A DNA stretch of 64,000 bases from Antarcticibacterium flavum (GCF_006159205.1 NZ_CP040812.1:2542001-2606000), one strand, 5' to 3'. Numbered from the stretch's first letter, positions 51,901 through 61,559 are shown. A program made the numbers and translations. The notes: a model not told the origin generated them from the sequence alone.

Positions 51901-52875
51901 ATGCTATCAGTTGCTCAATACCGTGAGGCTTTTTTGGATTATCTAAATAAGAAAGTTGTAACCAAAGAACCCGTCAATCTTTATGAACCTATTACCTATA
52001 TACTTAACCTGGGAGGGAAACGCCTTCGCCCGGTTTTGGTTTTAATGTCTGCAGAGATTTTTGACGCACCTTATACAAAAGCCCTGGATGCGGCTCTTGC
52101 TATAGAAGTATTTCACAATTTTTCACTTGTTCATGATGATATAATGGATGATGCTCCTTTGAGAAGAGGGAAAAGTACAGTGCACGAAAAATGGGATCTC
52201 AATACCGGGATATTATCGGGAGATGCTATGCTCATTAATGCTTATCAATTATTTGAAAATTATGAAGGCCCGGTCTTTAAGGAACTGGCCCGGCTTTTCA
52301 CCAGGACAGCAATACAGGTTTGCGAAGGGCAGCAATATGATGTTGATTTTGAGAGCCGGGATGATGTGACCATTGATGATTACCTCAAAATGATAGAATA
52401 TAAAACCGCCGTATTAGTTGGTGCATCATTACAAATGGGAGCCATAATTGCAGAGACGACACCTCAATGCAAAACAGCGGTTTACGAATACGGAAGGCTA
52501 CTTGGAATAGCATTTCAATTGCAGGATGATTATCTCGATGCATTTGGAGATCCTGAGACCTTTGGGAAACAGCCGGGGGGAGATATTATTGAAAATAAGA
52601 AAACCTTTTTATACCTAAAAGCCCTTGAGAATGCAGGTTCTGCAGAAGCCAGCCAGCTGGAGCATTTATATTCTATTGATCCTACAGAGAACAGCGGTAA
52701 GATAGAAGCTGTGAAGAGTATTTTTGAAAGCAGTGGCGCTGCATCACTTGCCAGGCAGGAAATTGAAAAATATACCCAACTGGCATTTGATGTGCTAGAT
52801 AAGATAGATTTGCCTGCTCCCAAAAAGGAACTGCTTAGAAAATTTGGTTCTTCCCTTATGGAGAGGCAGGTTTAA
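51901..52875 (+). CDS. Polyprenyl diphosphate synthase (FPP/GGPP type)
   Basis: A 324-residue trans-prenyltransferase. GGKRLRP (38-44), the first Asp motif DDIMDD (79-84) and the second QDDYLD (209-214) are present. The residue five before the first Asp is Phe74, an aromatic that usually caps chains at C15-C20, and no two-residue insertion is in the first motif. It should therefore make farnesyl or geranylgeranyl diphosphate, but long-chain synthesis cannot be excluded. The isopentenyl diphosphate would come from the mevalonate genes at 8-10 kb. The stop codon overlaps the 3' end of the convergent gene by four bases. Confidence 0.9.
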   Translation: MLSVAQYREAFLDYLNKKVVTKEPVNLYEPITYILNLGGKRLRPVLVLMSAEIFDAPYTKALDAALAIEVFHNFSLVHDDIMDDAPLRRGKSTVHEKWDLNTGILSGDAMLINAYQLFENYEGPVFKELARLFTRTAIQVCEGQQYDVDFESRDDVTIDDYLKMIEYKTAVLVGASLQMGAIIAETTPQCKTAVYEYGRLLGIAFQLQDDYLDAFGDPETFGKQPGGDIIENKKTFLYLKALENAGSAEASQLEHLYSIDPTENSGKIEAVKSIFESSGAASLARQEIEKYTQLAFDVLDKIDLPAPKKELLRKFGSSLMERQV

Positions 52876-53417
52876 AAATAAACGCTCACAAAGGGCATAA
52901 GGGCATTGCGATAAAAACTCCTGTCGCTGTGAAGTACATCATAACGTATTCCTGTCACTATAGGGCCGGTATTATAACCTATTCCCAGGAAAAGTGCCGG
53001 CACCCAATAAGTGTCTTTTCTATTTCCTCCCTCCAGTTCATAGCGGCGGGTAATGTGGAGCTGTTCAAACTCTGTCGATAACTGCAGCCCCCTTATTGGC
53101 CTTAGCATACCTATAAGGCTGCCGCCGAAGCTGTTGGTATTAAAATTCCTTTGAGAGGCATAAGCAGCACTCAATCCAGCTCCTGCAGAGAAGGTGTTGT
53201 TGAAATCATAAATGGCTGATGGGGCCAGTAGACCGGTAAAAAATCCCTTCCCAAAGGATAGCCCCAAACTACCCCCAAATCTCACATCATTCCAGAAAGT
53301 CTGTTCATTTTCGGCTTGTCCAGGGCTCATTTGTGCAAATGCCGGTAGCATTCCCGTGATTAAGAGGATAATAATCAAATAATTAGCTTTCTTCTTTAAA
53401 ATTGAGGTGTTTTCCAT
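52872..53417 (-). CDS. Exported beta-barrel-like protein next to sucA
   Basis: The longest frame starts with TTG at 53438, but the ATG at 53417 (MENTSILKKKANYL) is favoured; it gives 181 residues with a signal peptide (hydrophobic residues about 13-30 and AFAQ cleavage). The mature part has many Gly, aromatic and alternating residues (FGGSLGLSFGKGFF, SAGAGLSAAY) and ends in SVYF, typical of outer-membrane barrels. Databases often name homologues alpha-ketoglutarate decarboxylase because of the neighbouring sucA; no enzyme motif supports it. It is divergent from sucA. Confidence 0.75.
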   Translation of the reverse strand: MENTSILKKKANYLIIILLITGMLPAFAQMSPGQAENEQTFWNDVRFGGSLGLSFGKGFFTGLLAPSAIYDFNNTFSAGAGLSAAYASQRNFNTNSFGGSLIGMLRPIRGLQLSTEFEQLHITRRYELEGGNRKDTYWVPALFLGIGYNTGPIVTGIRYDVLHSDRSFYRNALMPFVSVYF

Positions 53418-53483
53418 GTTAAAGTTCTTATAAGGCAAAATATAAATATAATAAATCTTATAAGCTATAAATTCTAAAAATTG

Positions 53484-53491
53484 TATTTTTG
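53484..53491 (+). promoter_or_regulatory. -7 promoter element of sucA
   Basis: TATTTTTG fits TAnnTTTG, about 38 bases before the ATG of sucA at 53529. The -33 region is not convincing. Confidence 0.45.
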
Positions 53492-53528
53492 CGTTGTTTT
53501 ATATTAAAAGAAACATTAGTTTCCAACT

Positions 53529-56309
53529 ATGGATAAATTCTCATTTCTAAACGCCGCACATACAGGATATTTCGCCGACCTATACGAACAGTACCTACAA
53601 AACCCCGATAGTATCGAACCCAGCTGGAGGGCTTTTTTCCAGGGATTTGATTTTGGACAGGATGGCATTTCAAGTAATGGATCTTCACAAACCGCAGCTG
53701 CCTCCTCACAGGAGGTTGGAGAGGATTATTGTGAGCCCCAGTTACAGAACCTTGAAAAGGAATTCAGGGTTGTTAAACTTATAGAAGGTTACCGCACCCG
53801 CGGGCATTTATTCACTCAAACTAACCCCGTACGGGAGCGCAGAAAATATACGCCTACCCTGGATGTGGAGAATTTCGGTTTGTCACAAAGTGATATGAAT
53901 ACTGTATTCAATGCAGGGGAACTTATTGGTATTGGGCCGGCAAGCCTTAAAGACATTATTACCCATTTGGCCAGAATCTATTGCCAGTCGATAGGAGTGG
54001 AGTATATGTATATTAGAAAACCTGAAGAGGTTTCCTGGATACAAAATAAACTTAACGTAAACGATAATCAGCCTAACTTCAATGAAGACGATAAGAAGCT
54101 GATCCTGACAAAACTAAATGAAGCTGTTTCTTTTGAAACTTTCCTTCATACAAAATACGTAGGCCAAAAGAGATTCTCTTTGGAGGGGAATGAAAGCCTT
54201 ATTCCGGCTCTGGAAGCAATTATAGAGAAAGCAGCAGATGCCGGCGTAAAGGAATTCATTATGGGAATGGCCCACAGGGGAAGGCTTAACACTCTTACCA
54301 ATATCTTTGGAAAGAGCGCCAAGGATATCTTTAGTGAATTTGATGGGAAGGATTATGAGCAGGATATTTTTGATGGGGATGTTAAGTATCACTTAGGCTG
54401 GACCTGTTGCAGGAAGACCCGTAATGGAAAAGAAATAAATATCAACCTCGCACCAAACCCATCTCACCTGGAAACAGTAGGTGCTGTGGTAGAAGGTATA
54501 ACCCGTGCAAAACAGGATAAGAGGTTCAATCATGATAACTCTGCTGTACTACCAATAATAGTGCATGGAGATGCCGCAATTGCAGGGCAGGGTCTTGTAT
54601 ATGAGATTGTGCAAATGGCACAGCTTGAAGGATATCAAACCGGTGGGACCATTCATATAGTGGTAAACAACCAAATTGGATTTACAACCAATTACCTCGA
54701 CGGCCGCTCCTCGACTTATTGTACAGATGTTGGAAAGGTGACTCTTTCTCCAGTTCTGCACGTGAATGCAGATGATGCAGAAGCTGTGGTGCATGCCGTG
54801 CTTTTTGCCCTTGACTTTAGAATGCAATTCAAGAGAGATGTTTTTATCGACCTCCTTGGATATAGAAAATATGGGCATAATGAAGGGGATGAGCCAAGAT
54901 TCACTCAGCCTAAATTGTATAAGGCGATCGCTAAACATGAAAATCCGCGCGACATCTATGCTCAAAAACTTTTGAAGGAAGGAGTTATCGACAAGGATTA
55001 CGTTCAAAAGCTAGAAGAGGATTATAAAGCACGCCTTGAGGAGGATTTGGAAGATTCCAGGAAAATTGAAAAGACCAAAGTAACACCTTTCATGCAGGAT
55101 GAATGGGAAGGTTTTGACAATGTGGATGAAGAGGAAATGACCAAACCTGTTGATACCACGGTTCCTATGGAAACCCTGGATAAAGTAGCAGAGGTGATCA
55201 CGCAACTTCCAAAAGGTAAAAAGTTCATGCGTAAAATTGCCAAACTTATTGAAGGAAGGCATAGCATGTATTTTGAAAATAATAAGCTTGATTGGGCGAT
55301 GGCCGAGTTACTTGCTTATGGTTCACTTATGACTGAAGGCTACAGCGTAAGAATGAGCGGGCAGGATGTAGAGAGAGGTACTTTCTCACACCGTCACGCC
55401 ATTGTAAAAGTAGAAGATAGTGAGGAGGAGATCATTCTTCATAATAATATTCCTGATAAAAAGGGAGATTTTAAAATATATAATTCACTGTTGAGTGAAT
55501 ATGGAGTTGTTGGTTTTGATTACGGTTATGCGATGGCCAGTCCTACAACCCTTACCATCTGGGAAGCCCAGTTTGGTGATTTCGTCAATGGTGCCCAAAT
55601 TATGATCGACCAGTATATAAGTGCTGCAGAGGATAAGTGGAAACTGCAAAACGGGCTCGTGATGTTCCTTCCTCATGGGTATGAAGGCCAGGGGGCAGAG
55701 CATTCCTCCGGTAGAATGGAACGTTTCCTCCAGTTATGTGCAACAGATAATATGTTTGTGGCAGATGTGACTACACCTGCAAATATGTTCCATTTGCTTC
55801 GCCGTCAAATGAAGGTAAAGTATAGAAAACCTTTGATTATCTTTACCCCAAAGAGCTTATTGAGGCATCCCCGTGTGCTTTCAACAAAAGAAGAATTTGC
55901 TGAGGGTACTTTCCAGCCATACCTGGATGATGAAACGGCAAATGTGGATAAGATTAAAACATTGGTGTTCTGTACCGGGAAATTCTACTACGATCTTTTA
56001 GAGCGCAGGGAAAAACTTGAAAGAGATGATGTTGCCCTTGTACGTATTGAGCAACTTTTCCCGCTACCTAAGGAAGAGATGAAAGAGATAATGGCAAAAT
56101 ATAAGAATGCAGATGATGTGGTGTGGGCACAGGAAGAGCCAAGAAATATGGGAGCCTACAGTCATATGCTCCTGCATTTTGAGGAAGCCAAGAACTTTAG
56201 GGTATGCAGCCGCAGGTTCTATGGTTCCCCGGCAGCAGGTAGTGCCGTAAGATTTAAAATGCGCCACGAGAAAGTATTGGAAAGCGTCTTTGATAAATCA
56301 ATGGTTTAA
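53529..56309 (+). CDS. sucA: 2-oxoglutarate dehydrogenase E1 component
   Basis: A 926-residue thiamine-diphosphate enzyme that decarboxylates 2-oxoglutarate in the TCA cycle. The N-terminal segment FLNAAHTGYFADLYEQYLQNPDSIEPSWRAFF is the E1o start, HRGRLN (about residue 249), GDAAIAGQG (about 350) and NNQIGFTT mark the thiamine-diphosphate domain, and SAAEDKWKLQNGLVMFLPHGYEGQGAEHSSGR is in the second domain. Length equals that of homologues. It lies 76 bp upstream of sucB, which makes the E2 component, so both form the operon; E3 is elsewhere. Confidence 0.97.
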   Translation: MDKFSFLNAAHTGYFADLYEQYLQNPDSIEPSWRAFFQGFDFGQDGISSNGSSQTAAASSQEVGEDYCEPQLQNLEKEFRVVKLIEGYRTRGHLFTQTNPVRERRKYTPTLDVENFGLSQSDMNTVFNAGELIGIGPASLKDIITHLARIYCQSIGVEYMYIRKPEEVSWIQNKLNVNDNQPNFNEDDKKLILTKLNEAVSFETFLHTKYVGQKRFSLEGNESLIPALEAIIEKAADAGVKEFIMGMAHRGRLNTLTNIFGKSAKDIFSEFDGKDYEQDIFDGDVKYHLGWTCCRKTRNGKEININLAPNPSHLETVGAVVEGITRAKQDKRFNHDNSAVLPIIVHGDAAIAGQGLVYEIVQMAQLEGYQTGGTIHIVVNNQIGFTTNYLDGRSSTYCTDVGKVTLSPVLHVNADDAEAVVHAVLFALDFRMQFKRDVFIDLLGYRKYGHNEGDEPRFTQPKLYKAIAKHENPRDIYAQKLLKEGVIDKDYVQKLEEDYKARLEEDLEDSRKIEKTKVTPFMQDEWEGFDNVDEEEMTKPVDTTVPMETLDKVAEVITQLPKGKKFMRKIAKLIEGRHSMYFENNKLDWAMAELLAYGSLMTEGYSVRMSGQDVERGTFSHRHAIVKVEDSEEEIILHNNIPDKKGDFKIYNSLLSEYGVVGFDYGYAMASPTTLTIWEAQFGDFVNGAQIMIDQYISAAEDKWKLQNGLVMFLPHGYEGQGAEHSSGRMERFLQLCATDNMFVADVTTPANMFHLLRRQMKVKYRKPLIIFTPKSLLRHPRVLSTKEEFAEGTFQPYLDDETANVDKIKTLVFCTGKFYYDLLERREKLERDDVALVRIEQLFPLPKEEMKEIMAKYKNADDVVWAQEEPRNMGAYSHMLLHFEEAKNFRVCSRRFYGSPAAGSAVRFKMRHEKVLESVFDKSMV

Positions 56310-56385
56310 AAGAAACCTTATTATAATATAACAACTAAGAATAATGTGCTTTTTAAATAAAGCAGAAATATAAAAAAGTAAGATC

Positions 56386-57669
56386 ATGGCTTTAGAAATG
56401 AAAGTTCCTTCTCCCGGAGAATCAATTACAGAGGTTGAAATAGCCCAGTGGCTGGTTGAAGACGGGGATTATGTAGAAAAAGATCAGGCAATTGCCGAGG
56501 TTGACAGTGATAAAGCAACTCTTGAACTGCCGGCTGAAGCAAGTGGGATCATCACTCTAAAGGCAGAAGAAGGTGATGCAGTTGCAGTTGGGGAAGTAGT
56601 TTGTATTATTGATACAGATGCACCCAGACCGGGCGGTGACAGCAAAAAAGAAGATAAAAAAGAATCTCCAGAGGAAGAGGTAGCCGAGGAAAGAAAAGAA
56701 GAGCCTACTAAAGCAGATAGTGAAAAAGCACCTGCTAAAACTGAAGGCCCATCAAAATCCTCAACCCCATCACAAAAACAGGATAAAAATTATGCTACTG
56801 GATCACCATCTCCTGCAGCAAAGAAAATCCTTGATGAAAAGGGAGTAGATGCAAAATCTGTAAACGGTAGTGGCCGTGATGGAAGAATTACCAAGGAAGA
56901 TGCTGTACAGGCAAAAGCCTCTATGGGTACTCCCGGACCGGGAAAAAGAGGAGAGTCGCGTAAAAAGATGTCCATGCTTAGGCGTAAAGTTGCAGAGCGG
57001 TTGGTAAGTGCCAAGAACGAAACTGCTATGCTTACAACTTTTAATGAGGTGGATATGAGTGCCATATTCTCTCTTAGAAAACAATATAAAGAGGAGTTTA
57101 AAGATAAGCATGGAGTAGGTCTAGGATTCATGTCTTTTTTCACCCTTGCAATTGTAAGAGCCCTGGATCTGTATCCAGATGTTAATTCAATGATTGACGG
57201 GGATTACCAGATCAAGTATGATTTTAAAGATATAAGTATTGCAGTCTCCGGCCCAAAGGGCCTTATGGTTCCTGTGATTAGAAATGCTGAAAATCTTGGT
57301 TTCCGCGGGATCGAGGATGAGGTGAAACGTTTGGCATTAAGAGCAAGAGACGGGCAAATTACGGTGGATGAAATGACCGGTGGTACTTTCACTATTACCA
57401 ACGGTGGAGTTTTTGGTTCAATGTTGTCCACTCCAATAATAAACCCTCCTCAAAGCGCAATCCTTGGAATGCACAATATTGTAGATCGTCCTGTAGCCGT
57501 AGATGGTCACGTGGAAATACGTCCTATTATGTATGTGGCTCTATCCTATGACCACAGGATAATTGATGGGAAAGAATCTGTAGGTTTTCTTGTAGCTGTT
57601 AAGGAAGCACTTGAAAATCCTGAAGAATTATTAATGGATAACGATGTTAAGAGAGCTCTGGAGCTTTAA
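56386..57669 (+). CDS. sucB: Dihydrolipoyllysine succinyltransferase E2 component of 2-oxoglutarate dehydrogenase
   Basis: A 427-residue E2 enzyme with one lipoyl domain (residues 3-77, lipoyl Lys43 in SDKATLE), an about 60-residue charged linker rich in Glu, Lys and Pro, a peripheral subunit-binding domain (about 141-175, [24 protein letters not shown]) and the catalytic domain. The active-site residues are H390 and D394 in SYDHRIIDG. It transfers succinyl groups to CoA in the complex with SucA. A strong terminator follows the stop. Confidence 0.97.
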   Translation: MALEMKVPSPGESITEVEIAQWLVEDGDYVEKDQAIAEVDSDKATLELPAEASGIITLKAEEGDAVAVGEVVCIIDTDAPRPGGDSKKEDKKESPEEEVAEERKEEPTKADSEKAPAKTEGPSKSSTPSQKQDKNYATGSPSPAAKKILDEKGVDAKSVNGSGRDGRITKEDAVQAKASMGTPGPGKRGESRKKMSMLRRKVAERLVSAKNETAMLTTFNEVDMSAIFSLRKQYKEEFKDKHGVGLGFMSFFTLAIVRALDLYPDVNSMIDGDYQIKYDFKDISIAVSGPKGLMVPVIRNAENLGFRGIEDEVKRLALRARDGQITVDEMTGGTFTITNGGVFGSMLSTPIINPPQSAILGMHNIVDRPVAVDGHVEIRPIMYVALSYDHRIIDGKESVGFLVAVKEALENPEELLMDNDVKRALEL

Positions 57670-57692
57670 GAAGGTTCACTATAGGGTATCAA

Positions 57693-57724
57693 AAAAGGCA
57701 GCAATTTTTAAATTGCTGCCTTTT
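57693..57724 (+). terminator. Intrinsic terminator of sucAB
   Basis: Fourteen-base-pair stem AAAAGGCAGCAATT/AATTGCTGCCTTTT with a TTTA loop, 24 bases after the sucB stop. Confidence 0.88.
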
Positions 57725-57748
57725 ATATTTGGTTCGGCTCCAAATTAA

Positions 57749-57862
57749 CTAAAATAATTCCAGTAGTGTAAGAATATTAAGGAGCAGAATGCTAACCACG
57801 CTAACAGATAAAGCGGCCCATCCCCATTCACTTAGCTCCCAGTTATTTCTTTTAATCTTCAT
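57749..57862 (-). CDS. 37-residue hydrophobic membrane peptide
   Basis: A short frame from ATG 57862 to TAG 57749 encodes MKIKRNNWELSEWGWAALS and one membrane helix to the end (SVVSILLLNILTLLELF). The basic start with tryptophans and the single helix look like a real small membrane protein, but the length is too short for certainty. It is convergent with sucB and upstream of nothing on the minus strand. Confidence 0.45.
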   Translation of the reverse strand: MKIKRNNWELSEWGWAALSVSVVSILLLNILTLLELF

Positions 57863-57934
57863 TGTTTTCAACTTATCAATCAAATATAGCTTAATTGAAG
57901 AAGTGAAAACATGGGGATTTTTCCCCCTTTTGAA

Positions 57935-58372
57935 TTATTTGAGGTAAAGGGACTTGTTTTTATAATCGATAACCGCTTTTCCTTTTTTAAGTATGTCGGC
58001 CCCTATAATTCCGTGAACTTTTTCTGCTTTATGGTTGGTAAGTGCTTCGTTTACGTGGGTAAGGTCAAATAGGACCAGGTCGATCTTCTTCTTTTTCCAG
58101 CCTTTGATCTCAATGCTGTTTTGTTGTGCTATTTGAGTTAACATATTTGTAGCTCCCGCGCCGGCAGCTCTAATTTCACTGTCTTCGGCCAGGAGTTCAA
58201 AATGTTTTACAGCTTCAAAACCTACACAGGAACTGGAAGCTCCTGTATCCAAAATAAAATTTCCTTCAATTTTATTGATTTTTGCAACAAGCTCAAAATG
58301 ATTGGTTGCGGTATATTTTAGTTTTATACGATGATATCCTTTTTCTTCCAGTAATTTCTTTAATGAGGCCAT
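57935..58372 (-). CDS. Retropepsin-like aspartic protease (clan AA)
   Basis: A 145-residue protein from the ATG at 58372; the longest frame opens with TTG at 58390, inside a perfect -7 box. The active-site triad ILDTGASSSCVG has Asp42, and the second glycine-rich turn is IIGADIL near the end, as in single-domain clan AA proteases. It probably works as a homodimer in the cytosol because no signal peptide is visible. Substrate unknown. It diverges from tatD across 52 bases. Confidence 0.85.
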   Translation of the reverse strand: MASLKKLLEEKGYHRIKLKYTATNHFELVAKINKIEGNFILDTGASSSCVGFEAVKHFELLAEDSEIRAAGAGATNMLTQIAQQNSIEIKGWKKKKIDLVLFDLTHVNEALTNHKAEKVHGIIGADILKKGKAVIDYKNKSLYLK

Positions 58373-58387
58373 TCTTTTTCTTTTTCG

Positions 58388-58395
58388 CAAAGATA
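58388..58395 (-). promoter_or_regulatory. -7 promoter element of the aspartic protease gene
   Basis: TATCTTTG on the minus strand fits TAnnTTTG, 16 bases before the ATG at 58372. Confidence 0.5.
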
Positions 58396-58411
58396 GGTGT
58401 ATAAAATAAAT

Positions 58412-58419
58412 TAATTTTG
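58412..58419 (+). promoter_or_regulatory. -7-like element before tatD
   Basis: TAATTTTG fits TAnnTTTG and ends six bases before the tatD ATG, so the message would be nearly leaderless. The match may be accidental. Confidence 0.35.
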
Positions 58420-58424
58420 CAAAT

Positions 58425-59192
58425 ATGATTTTTACAGATACCCACGCGCATTTATATAGTAAGGAGTTTGATAAAGACCGGGATGAGGTTCTTCAAAAGG
58501 CCCTCGAGCGGGATGTAAAGCGATTTTTCATACCTGCAATAGACTCTTCTCACACCGCAGCCATGTATGAGCTGGAGCAACGTGACCCTGATAATATCTT
58601 TCTAATGATGGGATTACATCCATCCTCTGTAGATGAACATTATGAAAAGGAATTGCAACATGTTAAGGAGGAGTTGGAGCGAAGGAAGTTTTATGCTGTC
58701 GGGGAAATAGGAATTGACCTGTACTGGGAGAAAAAATTCCTGAAACAGCAACAGGACGCTTTCGAAAGACAAATCCAGCTTGCTAAAGAACACAGCCTGC
58801 CAATCGTCATTCATTGCCGGGAGGCATTTGATGAAATATTTGAGATCCTGGAAACCGAAAAGGATGAAAAGCTCTTTGGTATTTTTCATTGTTTCACCGG
58901 AGATATTCAACAAGCTAAAAGAGCTATTTCCTTTAATATGAAACTGGGAATAGGTGGGGTGGTTACTTTTAAAAATAGTGGGTTGGATAAATTTATTGCT
59001 GAAATTCCCCTGGAAAACATCGTTCTTGAGACAGATGCTCCCTATCTTGCCCCTGCTCCATACCGGGGAAAAAGGAATGAAAGTTCCTATATTAGGATCA
59101 TTGCTGAAAAATTGGCCAGCCTTTATGAGGTGGAGCCAGAGGAAATAGCAAGGGTTACCACGCAGAATTCCCGTGATATATTCGGGGTTTAA
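58425..59192 (+). CDS. tatD: TatD family metal-dependent hydrolase
   Basis: A 255-residue TIM-barrel nuclease/hydrolase. Metal ligands are visible: H7 and H9 in DTHAH, the Glu in GEIGID (about 92), H in VIHCREA (about 128), H in FHCFTGD (about 154) and D in ETDAPY (about 203). TatD proteins have 3'-5' exonuclease activity on single-stranded DNA and RNA or D-aminoacyl-type deacylase activity. It starts with ATG and is followed after 47 bp by an acyltransferase gene on the same strand. Confidence 0.95.
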   Translation: MIFTDTHAHLYSKEFDKDRDEVLQKALERDVKRFFIPAIDSSHTAAMYELEQRDPDNIFLMMGLHPSSVDEHYEKELQHVKEELERRKFYAVGEIGIDLYWEKKFLKQQQDAFERQIQLAKEHSLPIVIHCREAFDEIFEILETEKDEKLFGIFHCFTGDIQQAKRAISFNMKLGIGGVVTFKNSGLDKFIAEIPLENIVLETDAPYLAPAPYRGKRNESSYIRIIAEKLASLYEVEPEEIARVTTQNSRDIFGV

Positions 59193-59239
59193 TGCAAAAA
59201 ATTAATTTTTAATTTTGTTCATTTGTCAAGCCAACCAAT

Positions 59240-60388
59240 ATGCCAGTGTCAAATTTTGAAGATATAAGATTCTTTAAGGATAGTGAAGTGCAGCCTGCAT
59301 TGCAGCAGTACGTCAATCATCCTATGATCAAAGCCTTACTGCAGTTCACTTTTCCTGAAAAATCTTACGAGGAGATCAAGAAAATTGTGCAGGAGTGTCA
59401 TTCTATAAGGGATTTCCAAACCAAAATTATCTATACCACCGTTCAAAAGGTGCTGGAAAAAAGTTCTGAAGGACTTAGTTACCATGGTTTTGAGAAATTG
59501 AAACGGGATGAATCATATATGTTCATTTCCAATCACCGGGATATTATTCTCGATACCAGTTTGCTTAATTGTGTGCTTTACGAACAGGACCTTATCATGA
59601 CAGCTTCAGCTATTGGGGATAACCTGGTTAAAAAGCCCTTTCTGTTATTGTTGTCAAGGATAAACAGGAATTTCCTTGTTCAGCGTGGCCTGGGACCCAG
59701 GGAAATGCTGAAGAGCTCTCAAAATCTTTCAGAATATATTAAACATTTGCTCCTGGAAGGAAAGCGGTCGGTGTGGATGGCGCAGCGCGAAGGGCGTACA
59801 AAGGATGGAAATGATACTACCCAACAAGGTGTTTTGAAGATGCTTGCGATGGCAAAGGGCGATAAGACCATTGCCGAATATTTTTCAAAAATCAAGATCG
59901 TGCCCGTTGCGATTTCCTATGAGTTTGATCCTACAGATATACTCAAGATGCCAGAGATCATGGCAAAAAGAATGGAGGAAACATACATAAAATCTGCCAA
60001 TGAGGATTTTAACTCCATTATGAAAGGGGCGTTGGGTAATAAAGGTAGGATACATATAGAAGCAGGTAACCCCTTATCTCAAAACTGGTTTGAGGAAATT
60101 GAGAAACAGGAAACTTCAGTCAATGATTTTCTTAAGGCTATTGCACGCAATATAGATGAGGAGATACATGCCAATTATAAACTTTGGCCTGCCAATTACA
60201 TTGCCTGTGACTTATTGCACAACAGTGATGAGCACGCTTCACATTATACCGATAAGGAAAAAAGACAGTTCGAAAGGCGGTTAACCAGGCGCATAGATTG
60301 TAAAAATGCCCTGGAAGTGAACAGTTATCTATTAATGTATGCCAATCCCGTTATAAACCAGGAGCGCCTTGATGAAAACAAAGTCTAA
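59240..60388 (+). CDS. 1-acylglycerol-3-phosphate acyltransferase-like protein
   Basis: A 382-residue PlsC-domain protein. The acceptor-binding domain starts with SNHRDIILDTSLL (about residues 95-107), which replaces the usual HX4D with His and Asp six residues apart (HX5D), and the second motif is REGRTKDGNDTTQQG (about 182-196). The N- and C-terminal parts (about 90 and 100 residues) have no recognised domain. It probably acylates a glycerolipid or lysophospholipid at the membrane surface. It overlaps the asparaginase gene by 17 bp. The unusual spacing may alter specificity. Confidence 0.8.
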   Translation: MPVSNFEDIRFFKDSEVQPALQQYVNHPMIKALLQFTFPEKSYEEIKKIVQECHSIRDFQTKIIYTTVQKVLEKSSEGLSYHGFEKLKRDESYMFISNHRDIILDTSLLNCVLYEQDLIMTASAIGDNLVKKPFLLLLSRINRNFLVQRGLGPREMLKSSQNLSEYIKHLLLEGKRSVWMAQREGRTKDGNDTTQQGVLKMLAMAKGDKTIAEYFSKIKIVPVAISYEFDPTDILKMPEIMAKRMEETYIKSANEDFNSIMKGALGNKGRIHIEAGNPLSQNWFEEIEKQETSVNDFLKAIARNIDEEIHANYKLWPANYIACDLLHNSDEHASHYTDKEKRQFERRLTRRIDCKNALEVNSYLLMYANPVINQERLDENKV

Positions 60389-61400
60389 TATCTTACTTAT
60401 TTATACCGGTGGTACAATTGGTATGATCAAAGATTTTGAGACCGGTGCTTTAAAGGCTTTTAATTTTAGCGAGCTGCTTCAAAATATCCCTGAATTAAAA
60501 CTCCTGGAGCATAATATAGACACTATAAGTTTCAAGGAGCCAATAGATTCTTCAAACATGAATCCCGGCTACTGGACCCAAATAGCCAAGATCATTGAGG
60601 AACGCTTTGAGAATTATGATGGGTTTGTAGTGCTTCATGGAAGTGATACCATGTCTTATACGGCAGCTGCATTAAGCTTCATGTTTGAAAACCTTACAAA
60701 GCCTATAATTTTTACAGGTTCCCAGCTGCCCATTGGGGATCTAAGGACCGATGCCAAGGAAAATCTTATTACAAGTATACAAATAGCGGGGTTACAAAAA
60801 CAGGGTAGGCCCGTAATATCTGAGGTTTGTCTTTATTTTGAGTATAAGCTGTACAGGGGCAACCGCACAACTAAGATCAATGCCGAACATTTCCAGGCTT
60901 TTTCATCTCCTAATTATCCTGCCCTTGTAGAATCTGGTGTCTTCCTTTCTGTGAATCACGGTGCTTTATGGAAGACCAATAGGAGGAAAAGAACCATCCT
61001 TCATACAGATTTTAAAGACGATGTCCTTATTTTGAAGATGTTTCCCGGTATCAATGAGCAAACCGTGGACCACATTCTTTCAAGAAAAAGGCTAAAAGGG
61101 GTGGTGCTGGAAACTTATGGGAGCGGGAATGCACCCACGGCAGATTGGTTTATAAAAGTATTGAAAAAGCACATTTCCCGTGGCCTTTTAGTTGTAAATG
61201 TAACCCAATGTACCGCCGGTAGTGTGTCGATGGGGCAATATGAAACCAGTACACAGCTAAAAAAACTGGGTGTTGTATCAGGAAAAGACATCACAACAGA
61301 GGCTGCAGTGGCAAAATTAATGTATCTTTTGGGAAAGGATTTATCTCCTAAAGTGTTCAAAACCATCTTTGAGACTTCGCTGCGTGGGGAAATGTTGTAA
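60372..61400 (+). CDS. ansA: Type I L-asparaginase
   Basis: A 342-residue cytosolic asparaginase. The first catalytic Thr is T15 in YTGGTIGM and the second in HGSDTMSYTAAALSFM; the CDS starts with the ATG at 60372, since a TTG one codon upstream adds nothing. Type I is indicated by the lack of a signal peptide and by GSGNAP. It hydrolyses asparagine to aspartate and ammonia. It overlaps the end of the acyltransferase gene by 17 bases, suggesting translation coupling. Confidence 0.94.
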   Translation: MKTKSNILLIYTGGTIGMIKDFETGALKAFNFSELLQNIPELKLLEHNIDTISFKEPIDSSNMNPGYWTQIAKIIEERFENYDGFVVLHGSDTMSYTAAALSFMFENLTKPIIFTGSQLPIGDLRTDAKENLITSIQIAGLQKQGRPVISEVCLYFEYKLYRGNRTTKINAEHFQAFSSPNYPALVESGVFLSVNHGALWKTNRRKRTILHTDFKDDVLILKMFPGINEQTVDHILSRKRLKGVVLETYGSGNAPTADWFIKVLKKHISRGLLVVNVTQCTAGSVSMGQYETSTQLKKLGVVSGKDITTEAAVAKLMYLLGKDLSPKVFKTIFETSLRGEML

Positions 61401-61471
61401 AATTAACGACCGATGTTTGATGGTTAACAAATTTTTTTGTTATTTGGCGCACCAAATTAGCACAATATAAT

Positions 61472-61559
61472 AGAGAGGTGGCCGAGTGGTCGAAGGCGCA
61501 CGCCTGGAAAGTGTGTATACCCCAAAAGGGTATCGAGGGTTCGAATCCCTTCCTCTCTG
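61472..61559 (+). tRNA. tRNA-Ser (anticodon GGA)
   Basis: An 88-base class II tRNA: acceptor stem AGAGAGG/CCTCTCT, D-loop with GGCCGAGTGGTCGAAGG, anticodon loop CTGGAAA (GGA), a long variable arm (GTGTATACCCCAAAAGGG) and T-arm GGGTTCGAATCCC. CCA is not encoded. It lies between ansA and the exbB operon. Confidence 0.96.

Noticed and set aside
52872-53417. Alpha-ketoglutarate decarboxylase label for the gene beside sucA
   Set aside because: The sequence has a signal peptide and beta-barrel pattern and no thiamine-diphosphate motif.
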